64,000 nt of DNA from Ignavibacteria bacterium (GTDB lineage Bacteria; Bacteroidota; Ignavibacteria; Tepidaquicellales; Tepidaquicellaceae). The stretch's first letter is position 1, and each line of letters opens with the position of its first letter. Shown here one piece after another: positions 62,842 to 64,000 of the stretch. Under the pieces are notes generated by a model, which saw only the letters and a list, made by a program, of their open reading frames with translations, was not told where the DNA came from and ran no database searches. Location: contig JAQTLX010000008.1 of assembly GCA_028714695.1 (NCBI GenBank), forward strand, positions 1-64,000, written 5' to 3'. Made by a program: the position numbers and the translations under genes.

Positions 62842-63251
62842 ACAACTTCTGTCACTGCTGCTAAAATTCCATTTGAAAAAAATGGAAAAGTGTTTTCTTC
62901 AAGTTTAATTTCCCGTTTTTATCTATTATTTGTTCCATATAAATTGCAGTATTTTAATTCTATCTGTGAACAAAAAATCAATTATATTGATAACCTTCAA
63001 TCAGTTTATCAAATGAATTTATCACCCAGAGACCTCTGCTCTGGAGATATTCCCGATTAATCGGGTAGACTCGTAGGTGCTTGCTCCAACCTATTGTATC
63101 CGTCTGCTGCAAGTAGTGACAATTTCGGGATATAAGATATGTGTATCTATTTTACCGCCTTTTGTATAAGTCTACTCGCATTTATTTACTTAATTTTGTA
63201 TAAGAAGTTTTTATGTTTTCATTAAATTAAAAATATATAAATTAACGATAA

Positions 63252-64000
<749 letters not shown>

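Overview
The window looks like chromosomal DNA of a low-GC, Gram-negative bacterium of the Bacteroidota/Chlorobiota side of the FCB group, most likely a member of the Ignavibacteria (inference). The reasons are: four large secreted proteins end in a type IX secretion (T9SS) sorting domain with the QNYPNPFNP-type signature; there are Omp85 and TonB-dependent outer-membrane proteins; and there are many multiheme c-type cytochromes together with a glycogen operon. No rRNA or phylogenetic marker is present, so the placement is not proven.

Layout. 1-0.9 kb: start of a minus-strand gene, a four-unit hairpin repeat array and a GIY-YIG nuclease gene. 1-4.5 kb: a T9SS cargo protein and an Omp85/POTRA protein. 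4.6-8.7 kb: a minus-strand cytochrome c maturation operon (ccmC, a small ccmD, ccmE of the unusual Cys type, ccmF). 8.9-18.1 kb: a minus-strand operon of five multiheme cytochromes (7, 14, 4, 18 and 19 haem motifs, 62 in total), a membrane cytochrome b and an outer-membrane barrel, headed by a degenerate receiver protein and preceded by a sigma-54 activator. I read it as an electron conduit from the quinone pool across both membranes. 19.9-27 kb: a metallophosphoesterase, three T9SS proteins and minisatellites. 27-28.5 kb: repeats only. 28.5-34.1 kb: glycogen operon glgB, GH57, malQ. 34.3-48.3 kb: outer-membrane and lipoproteins, an orphan transketolase half, queA, a PLP enzyme, DinB, TPR proteins and unknowns. 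49.5-55.2 kb: haem uptake (TonB receptor and HmuTUV). 55.3-56.6 kb: tRNA-Asp embedded in an array of tRNA-derived fragments and duplicated GIY-YIG genes. 56.7-64 kb: an accessory region of aldo/keto reductases and SDR enzymes with decayed genes, then an ECF sigma factor cluster.

How it fits together. The haem-loading machinery (ccm), the large haem sink (62 c-haems) and a haem importer (hmu) lie within 50 kb of each other, consistent with respiration using extracellular or outer-surface acceptors. The most unusual structures are (1) the tRNA-Asp/GIY-YIG array at 55.3-56.6 kb, which looks like a mini-element that inserts in the 3' half of a tRNA gene and carries a replacement 3' half; (2) a roughly 350-bp dispersed element in two copies (27.4 and 48.8 kb) with nine ordered copies of an ATGATACC-type octamer, compensatory changes in one hairpin and a conserved candidate promoter; and (3) a short palindrome TCCCGA-N4-TCGGGA that recurs across the window and breaks the T-arm of the tRNA fragments.
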